From: CAYPEK01 sp964409645 | GTDB lineage: Bacteria > UBP15 > UBA6099 | NCBI GenBank assembly: GCA_964409645.1 | Contig: CAYPEK010000009.1 | Location: 1 to 63,547, forward strand | DNA length: 63,547 nucleotides | Direction of reading: 5' to 3' | In this document: piece by piece, positions 50,800-59,317 of the stretch | How positions within the stretch are numbered: position 1 is the first letter of the stretch | Layout: each line of letters begins with the position of its first letter | The notes under the pieces: model-generated | Databases searched by the model: none | The model's input: the letters and a program-made list of their open reading frames with translations, nothing else | What the model was told of the DNA's origin: nothing | Position numbers and translations under genes: made by a program

Positions 50800-52706
50800 T
50801 GAATCGTCGTGGAATTTCGTCTGAACTCGTTATATCGATTCTGCTGATAGTTGCAGTCGTACTCGGCAGCTCGACGGGAGCATACCTTTTCCTTCTCACG
50901 AGAAACTTCAAAAGGTCCGTTTATGATGAAATAACCGCCGGAAAAGAAGCGCTGAGACTGAAGATTACCGAACGCACCCGCAGGGCTACGCTCATCGCTC
51001 GTTTTGCCGCGGCCGACTCGGACTTGAGAAAACTGGCGACCTTGTCTTATGACAATCCTCGCGCCTCGATAGACTTCAATCTGATAATGACGCGAATCAA
51101 AGATATTGAGCCCGACGCCGACATTATTACCCTGATTGATGACGACGGAATCATCCTCGCGCAGACAGAAACCAAAGAACCGATGGCTTCCGCGTACAAA
51201 TCAAAAAAAGGCGAACCGCTTTTCCTCAATCCCCTTTTCATGACGGCGCAGGACGGTAAATCTTCGTCGGGTATCGAGTTATGCAAACCTGATGTTATCT
51301 GCATCGACGCGATCGAGCCAATAAGGAAAGCACCTAGTCCGAAACGGCTTATCAGCTCTATTTCATGCATTAAAGAGGATTTGGAGTCGTGCAAAATAGT
51401 CGGCTACGTTAGGATCGGCTTTATCATAAACGATTCATTTGCTAAGGAAGTCAAGCTTGCCACCGGAACGGATATGATTCTGATGCGAAGGGAAAGAGGT
51501 ATCGCTGTTTCTCTTCCCGGCAATAAATTTACTCCTGAAAATGCAATTAAACTGTCCGACTCCATTGCCGCCGCGCAGGCTAACCCTCAGAGAAATCCAT
51601 CTGTGCCGCCATCCCTGAGAATCGCCGGCACTCCTTACACTTTGGACGTCAGAGAAATAAATGACGCAGGCGGACGTCAAATAGCAACTCAGGTCATAGC
51701 ACGAGACACGACAAACGTGGAAAATGCGAGGCGCGAGGCCTTGAATGCTCTCGCCGCGATAAGTTTCGTGGGGTTCTGCCTTTCGATCGCTCTCAGCGTT
51801 TTTTCCGTGAGAAGAATCTCGAAGCCTTTGGGTTCGCTTCTCAGCCGGGTACACGAGATTACAAACGGCAACCTCAACGTGGATATCCCGGTTGAGAGAA
51901 ACGACGAGATCGGCACACTCGCGAACGCTTTTAACGAGATGACAAAGTCGATTTCCGAACGGGACCATAAGCTGAGGGAAAGCGCGGCGGAACTTCAGCA
52001 CAATCAGGAACAGTTAATACAATCCGGAAAACTCGCAGCTATAGGCGAATTGGCGGCGGGTATCGCTCACGAGATCGGCAACCCGCTAAGTGCGATATCC
52101 GGATACGCCCAAATGATCCAGCAGCCCGTGCATACGATCGATGCAAAAGTAGAGTTCTCGAAGGAAATAGAACGTGAAGCGGATTTCATAGAGAAAATCA
52201 TTCACGATCTGCTTGAATTTTCGAGGCCGTCTGAAAAATTCATGGAATTCGAGAATCCGGTCGAGCTAGCCGAGGCGGCTCTCAAAACCGTATCCGCTCA
52301 TAAAGCGTTCAACAACATCAAGGTTGAAAAAAGTATGGCCGCAAACATTCCTCCCGTTCCATGCTATAGAAAAGAAATTCAGCAGGTTTTCATGAATTTG
52401 CTTATGAACGCCGCTCAGGCAATGCCTAAGGGCGGAGTTATTAAACTCGAAGGCAGTCTAAGAGGAAATGCAGTGCAATTCCGAGTTAAAGACAACGGGC
52501 CCGGAGTTCCGAATGAAATTCGGGATAAAATTTTCAATCCGTTCTTCACGACCAAACCCCCGGGAGTCGGCACCGGCCTCGGCCTCGCCATCACCTATCG
52601 AATAATCGAAAAGCACGGCGGGATACTTAAATTGGAAGACTCGCTGATAGGCGCATCATTCCTTTTCACTCTGCCGGTTAAAGGGACCCAGAAAGAAAGA
52701 AAATAA
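50799..52706 (+). CDS. Membrane sensor histidine kinase (Cache-HAMP-HisKA-HATPase)
   Basis: 635 residues. TM1 lies at about 9-31 and TM2 at about 308-330. Between them is a roughly 275-residue extracytoplasmic sensor with a double-Cache style (DADIITLIDDDGIILAQTE). HAMP follows (RRISKPLGSLLSRVHEITNG). The phosphorylated His is in IGELAAGIAHEIGNPLSAI. ATP-binding boxes are MNLLMNAAQAM (N), KDNGPGVP (G1) and GTGLGLAI (G2). HisKA spelling is NtrB/ZraS-like, fitting the sigma-54 regulator that follows after 89 bases. It lacks the six-helix sensor of classic PilS. Confidence 0.95.
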   Translation: MNRRGISSELVISILLIVAVVLGSSTGAYLFLLTRNFKRSVYDEITAGKEALRLKITERTRRATLIARFAAADSDLRKLATLSYDNPRASIDFNLIMTRIKDIEPDADIITLIDDDGIILAQTETKEPMASAYKSKKGEPLFLNPLFMTAQDGKSSSGIELCKPDVICIDAIEPIRKAPSPKRLISSISCIKEDLESCKIVGYVRIGFIINDSFAKEVKLATGTDMILMRRERGIAVSLPGNKFTPENAIKLSDSIAAAQANPQRNPSVPPSLRIAGTPYTLDVREINDAGGRQIATQVIARDTTNVENARREALNALAAISFVGFCLSIALSVFSVRRISKPLGSLLSRVHEITNGNLNVDIPVERNDEIGTLANAFNEMTKSISERDHKLRESAAELQHNQEQLIQSGKLAAIGELAAGIAHEIGNPLSAISGYAQMIQQPVHTIDAKVEFSKEIEREADFIEKIIHDLLEFSRPSEKFMEFENPVELAEAALKTVSAHKAFNNIKVEKSMAANIPPVPCYRKEIQQVFMNLLMNAAQAMPKGGVIKLEGSLRGNAVQFRVKDNGPGVPNEIRDKIFNPFFTTKPPGVGTGLGLAITYRIIEKHGGILKLEDSLIGASFLFTLPVKGTQKERK

Positions 52707-52795
52707 CACACAATCGAACATGTCTCGAGCATAAATATTAGCCTCATTTGAAATTATCTAATATAATATCTAAAAATGTTAAAGGATATGCGTAT

Positions 52796-54175
52796 TTGAC
52801 TTCTAGAATTCTGATAATAGACGACAAAGAGAATATCAGGCGTCTTCTCTCGACCGATCTCATGAGCCAAGGGTATCAGGTAGATACGGCGGAAGACGGC
52901 AAAATAGGTTTGGAATTTTTCAAAGATGTGTTATACGACCTTGTAATCACTGACGTTAAAATGCCCGAAATGAACGGCCTCGAAGTATTGGAAGCTATCA
53001 AGGAAATCAGTCCGGACACGGCGGTTATCGTTATGACCGCTTTCGCGGACATGGACGATGCGATTCTTGCGCTGAAGCGCGGCGCCTCGGACTATATCAG
53101 AAAGCCATTTAAACTTGATGAAATCCGCAATGCGATAGAGAAATCGCTGGAAACAAGAAGGCTAATACAGGAGAACAATCTTCTTCGCAGAGAAGTGGAA
53201 GAGAAATTCAAATTCTCACAGATAATTTATCAAAGCAAAGAAATGGATACCGTTATTGAGACGATAAAAAGGTTGTCAGGCGCCAACAGCAATGTTCTGA
53301 TAACCGGCGAAACCGGCACCGGGAAAGAACTGGTTGCGCGGGCGATACATTTCAACAGCCCGAGGAAAGACAAGCCGTTCATCGTGGTAAACTGTGCGGC
53401 GATTCCTCCCACTCTGCTGGAAAGCGAACTGTTCGGACATGTAAAGGGCGCTTTTACCGATGCGTGGCAGGATAAACGCGGAAGATTCGAAGACGCAAAC
53501 GACGGCACGCTTTTTCTCGATGAGATAAGCGAGATGTCGCCAGCGACACAGGCCAAGCTGCTGAGAGTGCTGCAGGACGGCGAATTCAGCAGAATCGGCG
53601 AAAACAAGGTCAGAAAAGCTAACGTAAGAGTTCTTGCAGCGACAAACACCGATCTTTCGAATGCTGTCGAAAACGGGAGTTTCAGGAAGGACTTGTTTTT
53701 CAGGATAAACGTACTTCACATACACATTCCGCCCCTTCGTGAAAGGACGGATGATATTCCGATCCTCATTCGGCATTTTCTTGACATTTCATGCAAAGAC
53801 AACAATATGCCCCTCAAGCATTTTACTTCGGAGGTCATGCGTTTTTTCCTCAGTTACGGCTGGACCGGAAACGTCCGTGAATTGCAGAACATTGTCGAAC
53901 GCTGCGTTCTGATGTCGAAAGAAAATGAAATCGGAATGTCCGACCTCCCGCCTGAAATCAGTCCCGATTCTCAAAAAAGCAATACGATTCAGTTATTAGG
54001 CGATGAAGACCTTTCACTTAAGCGCGCACTGCCGCTCCTGACTGAAACACTCGAAAAAGACCTTATCATGAAGGCATTGAAAAAAGCAAACGGCAACAAA
54101 GAGCTTGCCGCCCAGATGCTCGATATTTCCAGACGCTCACTGTTCTACAAATTGAAAGAATACGGAATTAATTAA
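52796..54175 (+). CDS. NtrC-family sigma-54-dependent response regulator
   Basis: 459 residues from TTG 52796, chosen for AAAGGA 9 bases upstream. A TTG at 52748 is the longer alternative. The receiver has IDDKENIRRLL and the phosphoacceptor in LVITDVKMPEMNG. The AAA+ domain has Walker A GETGTGKEL and Walker B GTLFLDEIS. The sigma-54 contact loop reads GAFTDA rather than GAFTGA. The C-terminal Fis-type helix-turn-helix is ELAAQMLDISRRSLFYKLKE. It activates sigma-54 promoters when phosphorylated, presumably by the kinase upstream. The pilin operon has the one clear sigma-54 promoter I found, so it is a candidate target. Confidence 0.95.
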   Translation: MTSRILIIDDKENIRRLLSTDLMSQGYQVDTAEDGKIGLEFFKDVLYDLVITDVKMPEMNGLEVLEAIKEISPDTAVIVMTAFADMDDAILALKRGASDYIRKPFKLDEIRNAIEKSLETRRLIQENNLLRREVEEKFKFSQIIYQSKEMDTVIETIKRLSGANSNVLITGETGTGKELVARAIHFNSPRKDKPFIVVNCAAIPPTLLESELFGHVKGAFTDAWQDKRGRFEDANDGTLFLDEISEMSPATQAKLLRVLQDGEFSRIGENKVRKANVRVLAATNTDLSNAVENGSFRKDLFFRINVLHIHIPPLRERTDDIPILIRHFLDISCKDNNMPLKHFTSEVMRFFLSYGWTGNVRELQNIVERCVLMSKENEIGMSDLPPEISPDSQKSNTIQLLGDEDLSLKRALPLLTETLEKDLIMKALKKANGNKELAAQMLDISRRSLFYKLKEYGIN

Positions 54176-54179
54176 ACCG

Positions 54180-54686
54180 TCATTTTTTCATCAGTTCGGC
54201 GATACGCTTCCTGATATTTTTCATATCGACTTTCTTGCCCGGGCAGGTTTTCGAATAACCTTCCTTGCCTAACTTCTTCTGCATCTCGCCATGACCATAG
54301 ATATCAGCCGCCGGATTCAACCCATACTTATTACACCAATGTTTCAGAATGTCCTCCAGCTTTCGCAACTGATTGTCAGTCGGCAATCCCTTGTCAAAAT
54401 CACCTATCAGGCAGACATGCAAACCGTTGGCATTGGCATACTTGCACCCGTTCGCTACTTTTTCTTCGGATAGAATTCTGTCCACCCGACCATCCGCCGA
54501 AGCGACTCGTTTCCCTGATGAATATGAGCTGTAATTCGGGTATCCATTGCATATCACTGCATGATACCCGGGCGCCTTCCAACCGTTTCCTTTCGGTTTC
54601 GGCGCCGTGTGCCACTCTTTAACGACAGCCCCGTCTCCCCAAGCGCTCGCGGAATGATGCACAACAATGCATCTGATACTTCTCAT
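54180..54686 (-). CDS. N-acetylmuramoyl-L-alanine amidase (amidase_2/PGRP-like)
   Basis: 168 residues from ATG 54686, fixed by GGAGGTGG upstream. Zinc ligands and neighbourhood: IVVHHSASAWGD, GYHAVICNGY, and HGEMQKKLGKEGYSKTCPG, which together give the two His, Cys and supporting residues of the type 2 amidase fold. It cleaves the bond between muramic acid and L-Ala in peptidoglycan. No signal peptide is seen, so it is cytoplasmic, exported by another route, or of phage-lysin origin, although no other phage gene is near. Confidence 0.88.
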   Translation of the reverse strand: MRSIRCIVVHHSASAWGDGAVVKEWHTAPKPKGNGWKAPGYHAVICNGYPNYSSYSSGKRVASADGRVDRILSEEKVANGCKYANANGLHVCLIGDFDKGLPTDNQLRKLEDILKHWCNKYGLNPAADIYGHGEMQKKLGKEGYSKTCPGKKVDMKNIRKRIAELMKK

Positions 54687-54708
54687 CCTACCACCTCCGA
54701 TATACTTG

Positions 54709-55806
54709 TTATAAAACGAGTATATCGGGCCGGTGGTACATTTTGCCTTCAAGCATTACTTCGACGTATGGCCAATCGCCTGTTTGTGTTAAGAAAACAT
54801 TTTTTTCTTCAAGCACGGCAATTGTATCTTCGACTTTTGTGCCTGTTATAGATGGATTCCACGCGAAGACCATGTTTGCCGATACCACCCCGGCGGTTCC
54901 TTCGTTTGCGGTGTAATATCGGGTTTTATATCCGGCCGGCCCTCCCTGATGATGGAGCAGCCACTCGCCGTCATAGCCTTCGCTTTTGTATGCAGCCATG
55001 CCCAGCCTGAAAACATCGGCTATCGGTTTGCCGGGCCTCGTCGATGAGTTCAAGGTCGTATCGACAAGCGCGCAGGATTTATGCCGCCTTATTAAATCCT
55101 TATCGGGAGCACCGAATGAAACTATACGCGTCGCAGACGCGATGAGGCCTTCTCTCCTCCCGCAGACAACAATCATGACCGTTTTTTCAATATTGTTGCC
55201 CGTCGGCAACGGGTGCCGGTATTTTCTCAATCTTTCATCCGCGGCGATCAAAGCCACAATCGGCGCTATGCCGCGCGCGTAGCATTCCGACGACAATTTA
55301 CCGGCAACCTCGAACTCAGTCATTCCCGGTTTCAGAGATTTCGCCGCCGTTTCAAGAGCAACAGCCGTATCCATTCCGACTCCACGGAAACGCTCGATCT
55401 CCGAATCCGTCATTACATATAGCAGCTCACCGAAGCTGTCTGGAACCGGATCATGGCCTGCAAGATTCCAATCGGCTATCAATCTCTTGTCCTTATAACG
55501 ATCCCTTATATAGTTGTCCCTGTTGTCCGCCCACGGCAATTCGACTATTTCCAGCGGTAAATCCTTTAATTCCTCGTCTTTCTGCCTTCCTGCCTCGATT
55601 TTATTAGTTACGACTACCGACTCGTCCGATGTTACGATCAGAGTGGCAACACCGTAATCCGTGGCAGTATTCACATGCTGAGACGCGCCACACGCCGCCC
55701 ATGCATAGTTATCGGACCGCTGTAACGCAACGCCATCCGCTCCGCATTTTTTCAAATAGTCTCTGATTCCGGATAATTTGATATCGAATTCTTTCCCTCT
55801 GTTCAT
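54709..55806 (-). CDS. M24 (aminopeptidase P/prolidase) family protein with altered metal site
   Basis: 365 residues with a creatinase-like N-domain (1-140) and a pita-bread C-domain. The two Asp ligands expected in the D-x-G ... D-x-T-R region are absent: the segment reads VVCGRREGLIASATRIVSFG. A His remains in LLHHQGGPAGY, the first Glu ligand is Asn (AWNPSITGTKVEDT), and the last Glu is kept. A known subgroup of M24 shares the HHQGGPxGY and AWNPS spellings, so this is a family trait and not a sequencing fault. Peptidase activity is doubtful. It is 22 bases upstream of the amidase gene. Confidence 0.8.
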   Translation of the reverse strand: MNRGKEFDIKLSGIRDYLKKCGADGVALQRSDNYAWAACGASQHVNTATDYGVATLIVTSDESVVVTNKIEAGRQKDEELKDLPLEIVELPWADNRDNYIRDRYKDKRLIADWNLAGHDPVPDSFGELLYVMTDSEIERFRGVGMDTAVALETAAKSLKPGMTEFEVAGKLSSECYARGIAPIVALIAADERLRKYRHPLPTGNNIEKTVMIVVCGRREGLIASATRIVSFGAPDKDLIRRHKSCALVDTTLNSSTRPGKPIADVFRLGMAAYKSEGYDGEWLLHHQGGPAGYKTRYYTANEGTAGVVSANMVFAWNPSITGTKVEDTIAVLEEKNVFLTQTGDWPYVEVMLEGKMYHRPDILVL

Positions 55807-55907
55807 AACACCCCCCGGGCAAAAATGTTAATCGGCGGCAATTCCGATTACGTCAAACCGCCGACACGGTAAATCATATTGTTGTAATTCGGGTTGTCAA
55901 ATGCTAT

Positions 55908-57062
55908 TCAACGGCAGCCAATATGTCTCGAAATCACGATGCGTTGAACTTCGGACGTTCCCTCTCCTATTTCGAGCAGTTTCTGGTCCCGATAGTAACG
56001 CTCCACATCGTATTCCTTCATAAGTCCGTAACCGCCGTGTATCTGTACCGCTTGGTTCGCCACGCGTCCCATGACTTCCGAGCAATATAATTTTGCCATC
56101 GCAGCGTGTTTCGAATACGGTTTCCCTTTGCTTTTCAGCCAACAAGCCTTGTATAAAAGGTTGCGGGCGCACTCGATCTCCGTTGCCATGTCGGCAAGTT
56201 TGAAAGCTATCGCCTGAAAACGGGTTAACGAGACTCCGAACTGCCTCCGGTTCTGAGCGTATATCATCGCCTTCTCGTATGCGCCCTGCGCGCCGCCAAG
56301 CCCCATCGCGGCTATGCTTAACCTGCCGCCGTCGAGCGTTTCTAGCATCTGCTTGAAACCGTCGCCGCGCCGGCCGAGTATATTCTCCTCCGGAACAGCA
56401 CAATCATCGAAATACAATTCACACGTGTTTGATGCACGCCACATCATTTTCTTCTTCATAGTTTTTACAGTGAATCCGGGTGTTCCGTTCGGAACGAGAA
56501 TACAGCTTATCTCATTTTTTCCATCCTCTCTCGTCCCGGTAATACACTGAACTGTGGTTACCAGCGACATTGGGGTACCGGCGTTTGTAATGAAAATTTT
56601 GCTGCCGTTTATTACCCACTCGCCGTTTTTCAATTTTGCGTTTGTTTTCGAGGCCTGCGCATCCGAACCCGCATCGGGCTCCGTCAATCCGAATGCGGCC
56701 AATCCATCGCCTCCGCAAAGCCTCGGCAGCCAGTCCGACTTTTGTTTGTCGCTTCCGAAATAATAAATCGGTCCGATCCCGAGGGAATTCCCGGCAGCAA
56801 CCGTCGCCGCCTGCGAGCCGTCAACCCGCGCAATTTCCTCTACCGCTATTATGTACGAGATGTAATCCATCCCGGAGCCGCCATACTTCTCCGGGACAAA
56901 CATGCCGAAACAACCGAGTTCGGCCATTTTTCTTGTTAATTCCTCTGAGAAGTCCTCATTGTCATCAAGTGTGCTCGCCACGGGTGCAATTTCGTTTTCT
57001 GCAAAATCTCGGATCGTGTTTCTCAGGATGTTTTGCTCTTCACTCAATTCGAAACACAACAT
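55908..57062 (-). CDS. Acyl-CoA dehydrogenase (second copy)
   Basis: 384 residues. Motifs: FGLTEPDAGSDAQASKT, FITNAGTPMS, DGGRLSIAAMGLGGAQGAYE, QIHGGYGLMKEYDVERYYRD, and the catalytic Glu in IGEGTSEVQRIVI. It is an FAD acyl-CoA dehydrogenase like the one at 25702 but clearly a different paralogue, nearer to those of branched-chain or aromatic acid routes by spelling only. GGAGG-type sequence precedes the ATG. The promoter region holds a 16-base perfect palindrome. Confidence 0.94.
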   Translation of the reverse strand: MLCFELSEEQNILRNTIRDFAENEIAPVASTLDDNEDFSEELTRKMAELGCFGMFVPEKYGGSGMDYISYIIAVEEIARVDGSQAATVAAGNSLGIGPIYYFGSDKQKSDWLPRLCGGDGLAAFGLTEPDAGSDAQASKTNAKLKNGEWVINGSKIFITNAGTPMSLVTTVQCITGTREDGKNEISCILVPNGTPGFTVKTMKKKMMWRASNTCELYFDDCAVPEENILGRRGDGFKQMLETLDGGRLSIAAMGLGGAQGAYEKAMIYAQNRRQFGVSLTRFQAIAFKLADMATEIECARNLLYKACWLKSKGKPYSKHAAMAKLYCSEVMGRVANQAVQIHGGYGLMKEYDVERYYRDQKLLEIGEGTSEVQRIVISRHIGCR

Positions 57063-57348
57063 AGCTGAAATCCTCCTTGTTTCGCAGACCGGCCTTCTAC
57101 AAACTAAGGGGTTCCGGCGTGGTGTCTCCGAGGATTAATCCTCGTTACGCATGGGTGTAAATTTTTTCTAACAATAGCACAATTCAGCTCTAGGAACAAG
57201 AACAAAAATATTTTTAGGCCGCGAGAAACACACAAATCGAAATTCGATCAATTTTTAATTACAGTCGAATTTGTTTTGCCATACAATTTTTGATTTATGA
57301 TTACTGATATATATATAAATAATTATTTATTTAATCAAATATTTATAT
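57063..57348. other. Divergent intergenic region, A/T-rich
   Basis: Lies between the acyl-CoA dehydrogenase (minus) and ffh (plus). No gene is visible. It holds the palindrome at 57129-57144 and a long A/T-rich stretch (about 57230-57350) that may act as an UP-type element for the ffh promoter. Confidence 0.45.
57129..57144. promoter_or_regulatory. 16-base perfect palindrome, candidate operator
   Basis: CGAGGATTAATCCTCG, centred about 74 bases upstream of the acyl-CoA dehydrogenase ATG. The size suits a dimeric repressor, such as the TetR or GntR types that often control acyl-CoA metabolism. No such regulator is in the window. Confidence 0.45.
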
Positions 57349-57377
57349 TTGACAAAGATTATCGAGAGGATTAAACT
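57349..57377 (+). promoter_or_regulatory. Sigma-70 promoter of the ffh-lepB operon
   Basis: Perfect TTGACA (57349-57354), a 17-base spacer, and TAAACT (57372-57377). Transcription would start near 57384, only a few bases before the ribosome site and hairpin of ffh. Confidence 0.72.
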
Positions 57378-57390
57378 ATTACTTTGCTTT

Positions 57391-57423
57391 AAGGAGAGGG
57401 ACATTCTCGTATGTCCCTTTTTT
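57391..57423 (+). promoter_or_regulatory. Ribosome site plus hairpin in the ffh leader
   Basis: AAGGAG (57391-57396) is followed at once by AGGGACAT-TCTCGT-ATGTCCCT (57397-57418) and then T-residues. The stem with its T-run looks like an intrinsic terminator. If the stem is folded, AAGGAG lies 9 bases from the ffh ATG instead of 31, so it could also act as a structured spacer. Confidence 0.6.
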
Positions 57424-57427
57424 GGGT

Positions 57428-58753
57428 ATGCTTGACAGTTTTTCGAACAAACTGAGCGGAATCTTCAAGAAGCTCAGCGGCCAAGGCCGGATCACGGAGA
57501 AGAACGTGCAGGACGCGCTGCGCGAGCTTCGCTTCAGCCTGCTCGACGCCGACGTCAATTTCGAGGTAGTCAAGAAATTCATCGCAAATGTTAAAGACGC
57601 GGCGCTCGGCGATGAGGTGCTGAAAAGCCTTACCCCCCACCAGCATTTCTTCAAGATTGTCAGAGACAACCTTATAGATGTTCTCGGCGGCGAACATGCA
57701 GGGCTCGAGATTAGCTCCAGAAAACCTTCCGTTTACGTCATGTGCGGTCTTCAGGGCTCAGGTAAAACAACGACATGCGGTAAGCTCGGCGTGCTTCTAT
57801 CGAAGAAGAACAAAAGAGTTCTTGCGACGCCGCTCGATGTGTACCGCCCCGCCGCTATCGATCAGTTGAAAGTTGTTGCCGATAAAACCGGCATCGATTT
57901 TTATTTCCCCGAAAACGATATGAAGCCCGTTTCGATCGCGCAAAAGGCGCTGAACCGCGCGAGCGACGGGGATTACGATTATCTCCTTCTCGACACCGCC
58001 GGACGCCTCCATATCGACGAAAAGATGATGGAGGAAATCCGCGAGATAATAGCCGCCGTCAATCCGACTGAAGTCCTTCTCGTTCTCGACGGCATGACCG
58101 GTCAGGACGCGGTGAATATCGCGACTTCGTTCGACCCGGTCGGTGTGACAGGCGTTGTTCTGACGAAGATGGACGGCGACACGCGCGGCGGCGCGGCGCT
58201 CTCCGTTAAATATACGACCGGAAAACCGATCAAGCTCATAGGCACCGGCGAGAAGTTCGATATGCTGGAGCCTTTCTTCCCGGACAGGTTCGTTTCGCGC
58301 ATCTTGGGCATGGGCGATATGATGAGCCTTATAGAAAGAGTCGAAGAAAACATCGACATGGAGAAGGCGAAGCAGCTCGAAAAGAAGCTGATGCGGGAAC
58401 AGTTCGATTTCAACGATTTTATCGATCAGATAAAGCAGGTTAAGAAAATGGGATCGGTCGCCAACATTCTCGGGATGATTCCGGGGCTTGGCGGACTGAA
58501 GAAGAATCTGCCGGACGATTTGGCCGATAAGCAACTCGGCCGCATAGAGGCGATAGTGTACTCGATGACCCCGACGGAAAGAAAGAAACCGGATATTATT
58601 AACGCCAGCCGCAAACGTCGCATCGCCGCCGGCAGCGGCACATCGGTACAGGAAGTAAATCATCTTCTCAAGCAGTTCGACTGGATGAAAAAGATGATAT
58701 CACAAGTACAAAAAGGCCGTTTCCCGGGCATGGGATTCGGGAAATTCGGCTGA
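57428..58753 (+). CDS. ffh: Signal recognition particle protein Ffh
   Basis: 441 residues. Ffh binds signal peptides and 4.5S RNA and delivers ribosomes to FtsY. Order: N domain (LRELRFSLLDADVNFEVVKKF), G domain with P-loop GLQGSGKTTTCGKLG, DTAGRLHID, TKMDGDTRGGAALS and GTGEKFDMLEPF, then the Met-rich M domain with RRIAAGSGTSVQEVN for RNA binding. The ATG at 57428 is chosen over a TTG two codons earlier from the family N-terminus. It is first in an operon order (ffh-rpsP-khpA-rimM-trmD-rplS-lepB) known from many bacteria. Confidence 0.98.
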   Translation: MLDSFSNKLSGIFKKLSGQGRITEKNVQDALRELRFSLLDADVNFEVVKKFIANVKDAALGDEVLKSLTPHQHFFKIVRDNLIDVLGGEHAGLEISSRKPSVYVMCGLQGSGKTTTCGKLGVLLSKKNKRVLATPLDVYRPAAIDQLKVVADKTGIDFYFPENDMKPVSIAQKALNRASDGDYDYLLLDTAGRLHIDEKMMEEIREIIAAVNPTEVLLVLDGMTGQDAVNIATSFDPVGVTGVVLTKMDGDTRGGAALSVKYTTGKPIKLIGTGEKFDMLEPFFPDRFVSRILGMGDMMSLIERVEENIDMEKAKQLEKKLMREQFDFNDFIDQIKQVKKMGSVANILGMIPGLGGLKKNLPDDLADKQLGRIEAIVYSMTPTERKKPDIINASRKRRIAAGSGTSVQEVNHLLKQFDWMKKMISQVQKGRFPGMGFGKFG

Positions 58754-58792
58754 TAGTAGCAGAGACAAGCTCAAATGCACGGGAGGTGAAAC

Positions 58793-59035
58793 GTGGCAGT
58801 AAAGATCAGACTTACGAGGATGGGAACCACAAAGAGACCATTCTACCGCGTCGTGGCGGCGGATCAGGCTCGCGCCCGCGACGGTCGGTTCATCGAAATT
58901 CTTGGACATTACAATCCAACGAATTTTCCGGAATCGGTTGTTCTCCAAGAGGACAGGATTAAGGAATGGATTTCTAAGGGCGCCCAGCCGACAGACGCTG
59001 TTAAAAAGCTCATGTCGGCAAAAGGAATTCTTTAA
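58793..59035 (+). CDS. rpsP: 30S ribosomal protein S16
   Basis: 80 residues, standard length. It starts with GTG, supported by GGGAGGTG 4 bases upstream. The family opening AVKIRLTRMGTTKRPFYRVV and ILGHYNPTNFP are intact. S16 helps assemble the 30S body. It lies 39 bases after ffh in the same operon. Confidence 0.98.
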   Translation: MAVKIRLTRMGTTKRPFYRVVAADQARARDGRFIEILGHYNPTNFPESVVLQEDRIKEWISKGAQPTDAVKKLMSAKGIL

Positions 59036-59083
59036 TATCAGCCGTTGCTCTGAAAAGCGCGACTTAATTGGGAGGTTTTCGTA

Positions 59084-59317
59084 ATGAAAGACCTGTTAAT
59101 GTTTCTTACCAAGGCGATAGTCGATCTTCCCGATCAAGTAATCGTATCAGAGGTCGAAGGTGAAAAGACCGTCATTTACGAGATAAAGGTCGCCGAGTCC
59201 GACAAAGGGAAAGTAATCGGAAAGCACGGTCGCATTATTAACGCCATTCGTACTATTGTCAGAGCCGCCGGAGTTAAGGACGGCAACAAAAAAGTTCAGG
59301 TCGAGCTATTGGAATGA
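59084..59317 (+). CDS. khpA: KH-domain RNA-binding protein KhpA
   Basis: 77 residues. A single KH domain is seen, with the GKVIGKHGRIINAIRTIV loop, an insertion of the GxxG RNA-binding motif (GKHG). KhpA binds RNA, often with KhpB/Jag, and affects cell division and envelope growth in Firmicutes. The position between rpsP and rimM is the usual one. A strong GGGAGG precedes the ATG. Its stop overlaps the rimM ATG. Confidence 0.95.
   Translation: MKDLLMFLTKAIVDLPDQVIVSEVEGEKTVIYEIKVAESDKGKVIGKHGRIINAIRTIVRAAGVKDGNKKVQVELLE

Noticed and set aside
54180..54686. Amidase as part of a prophage lysis cassette
   Set aside because: No holin, phage structural gene, integrase or attachment site is nearby.
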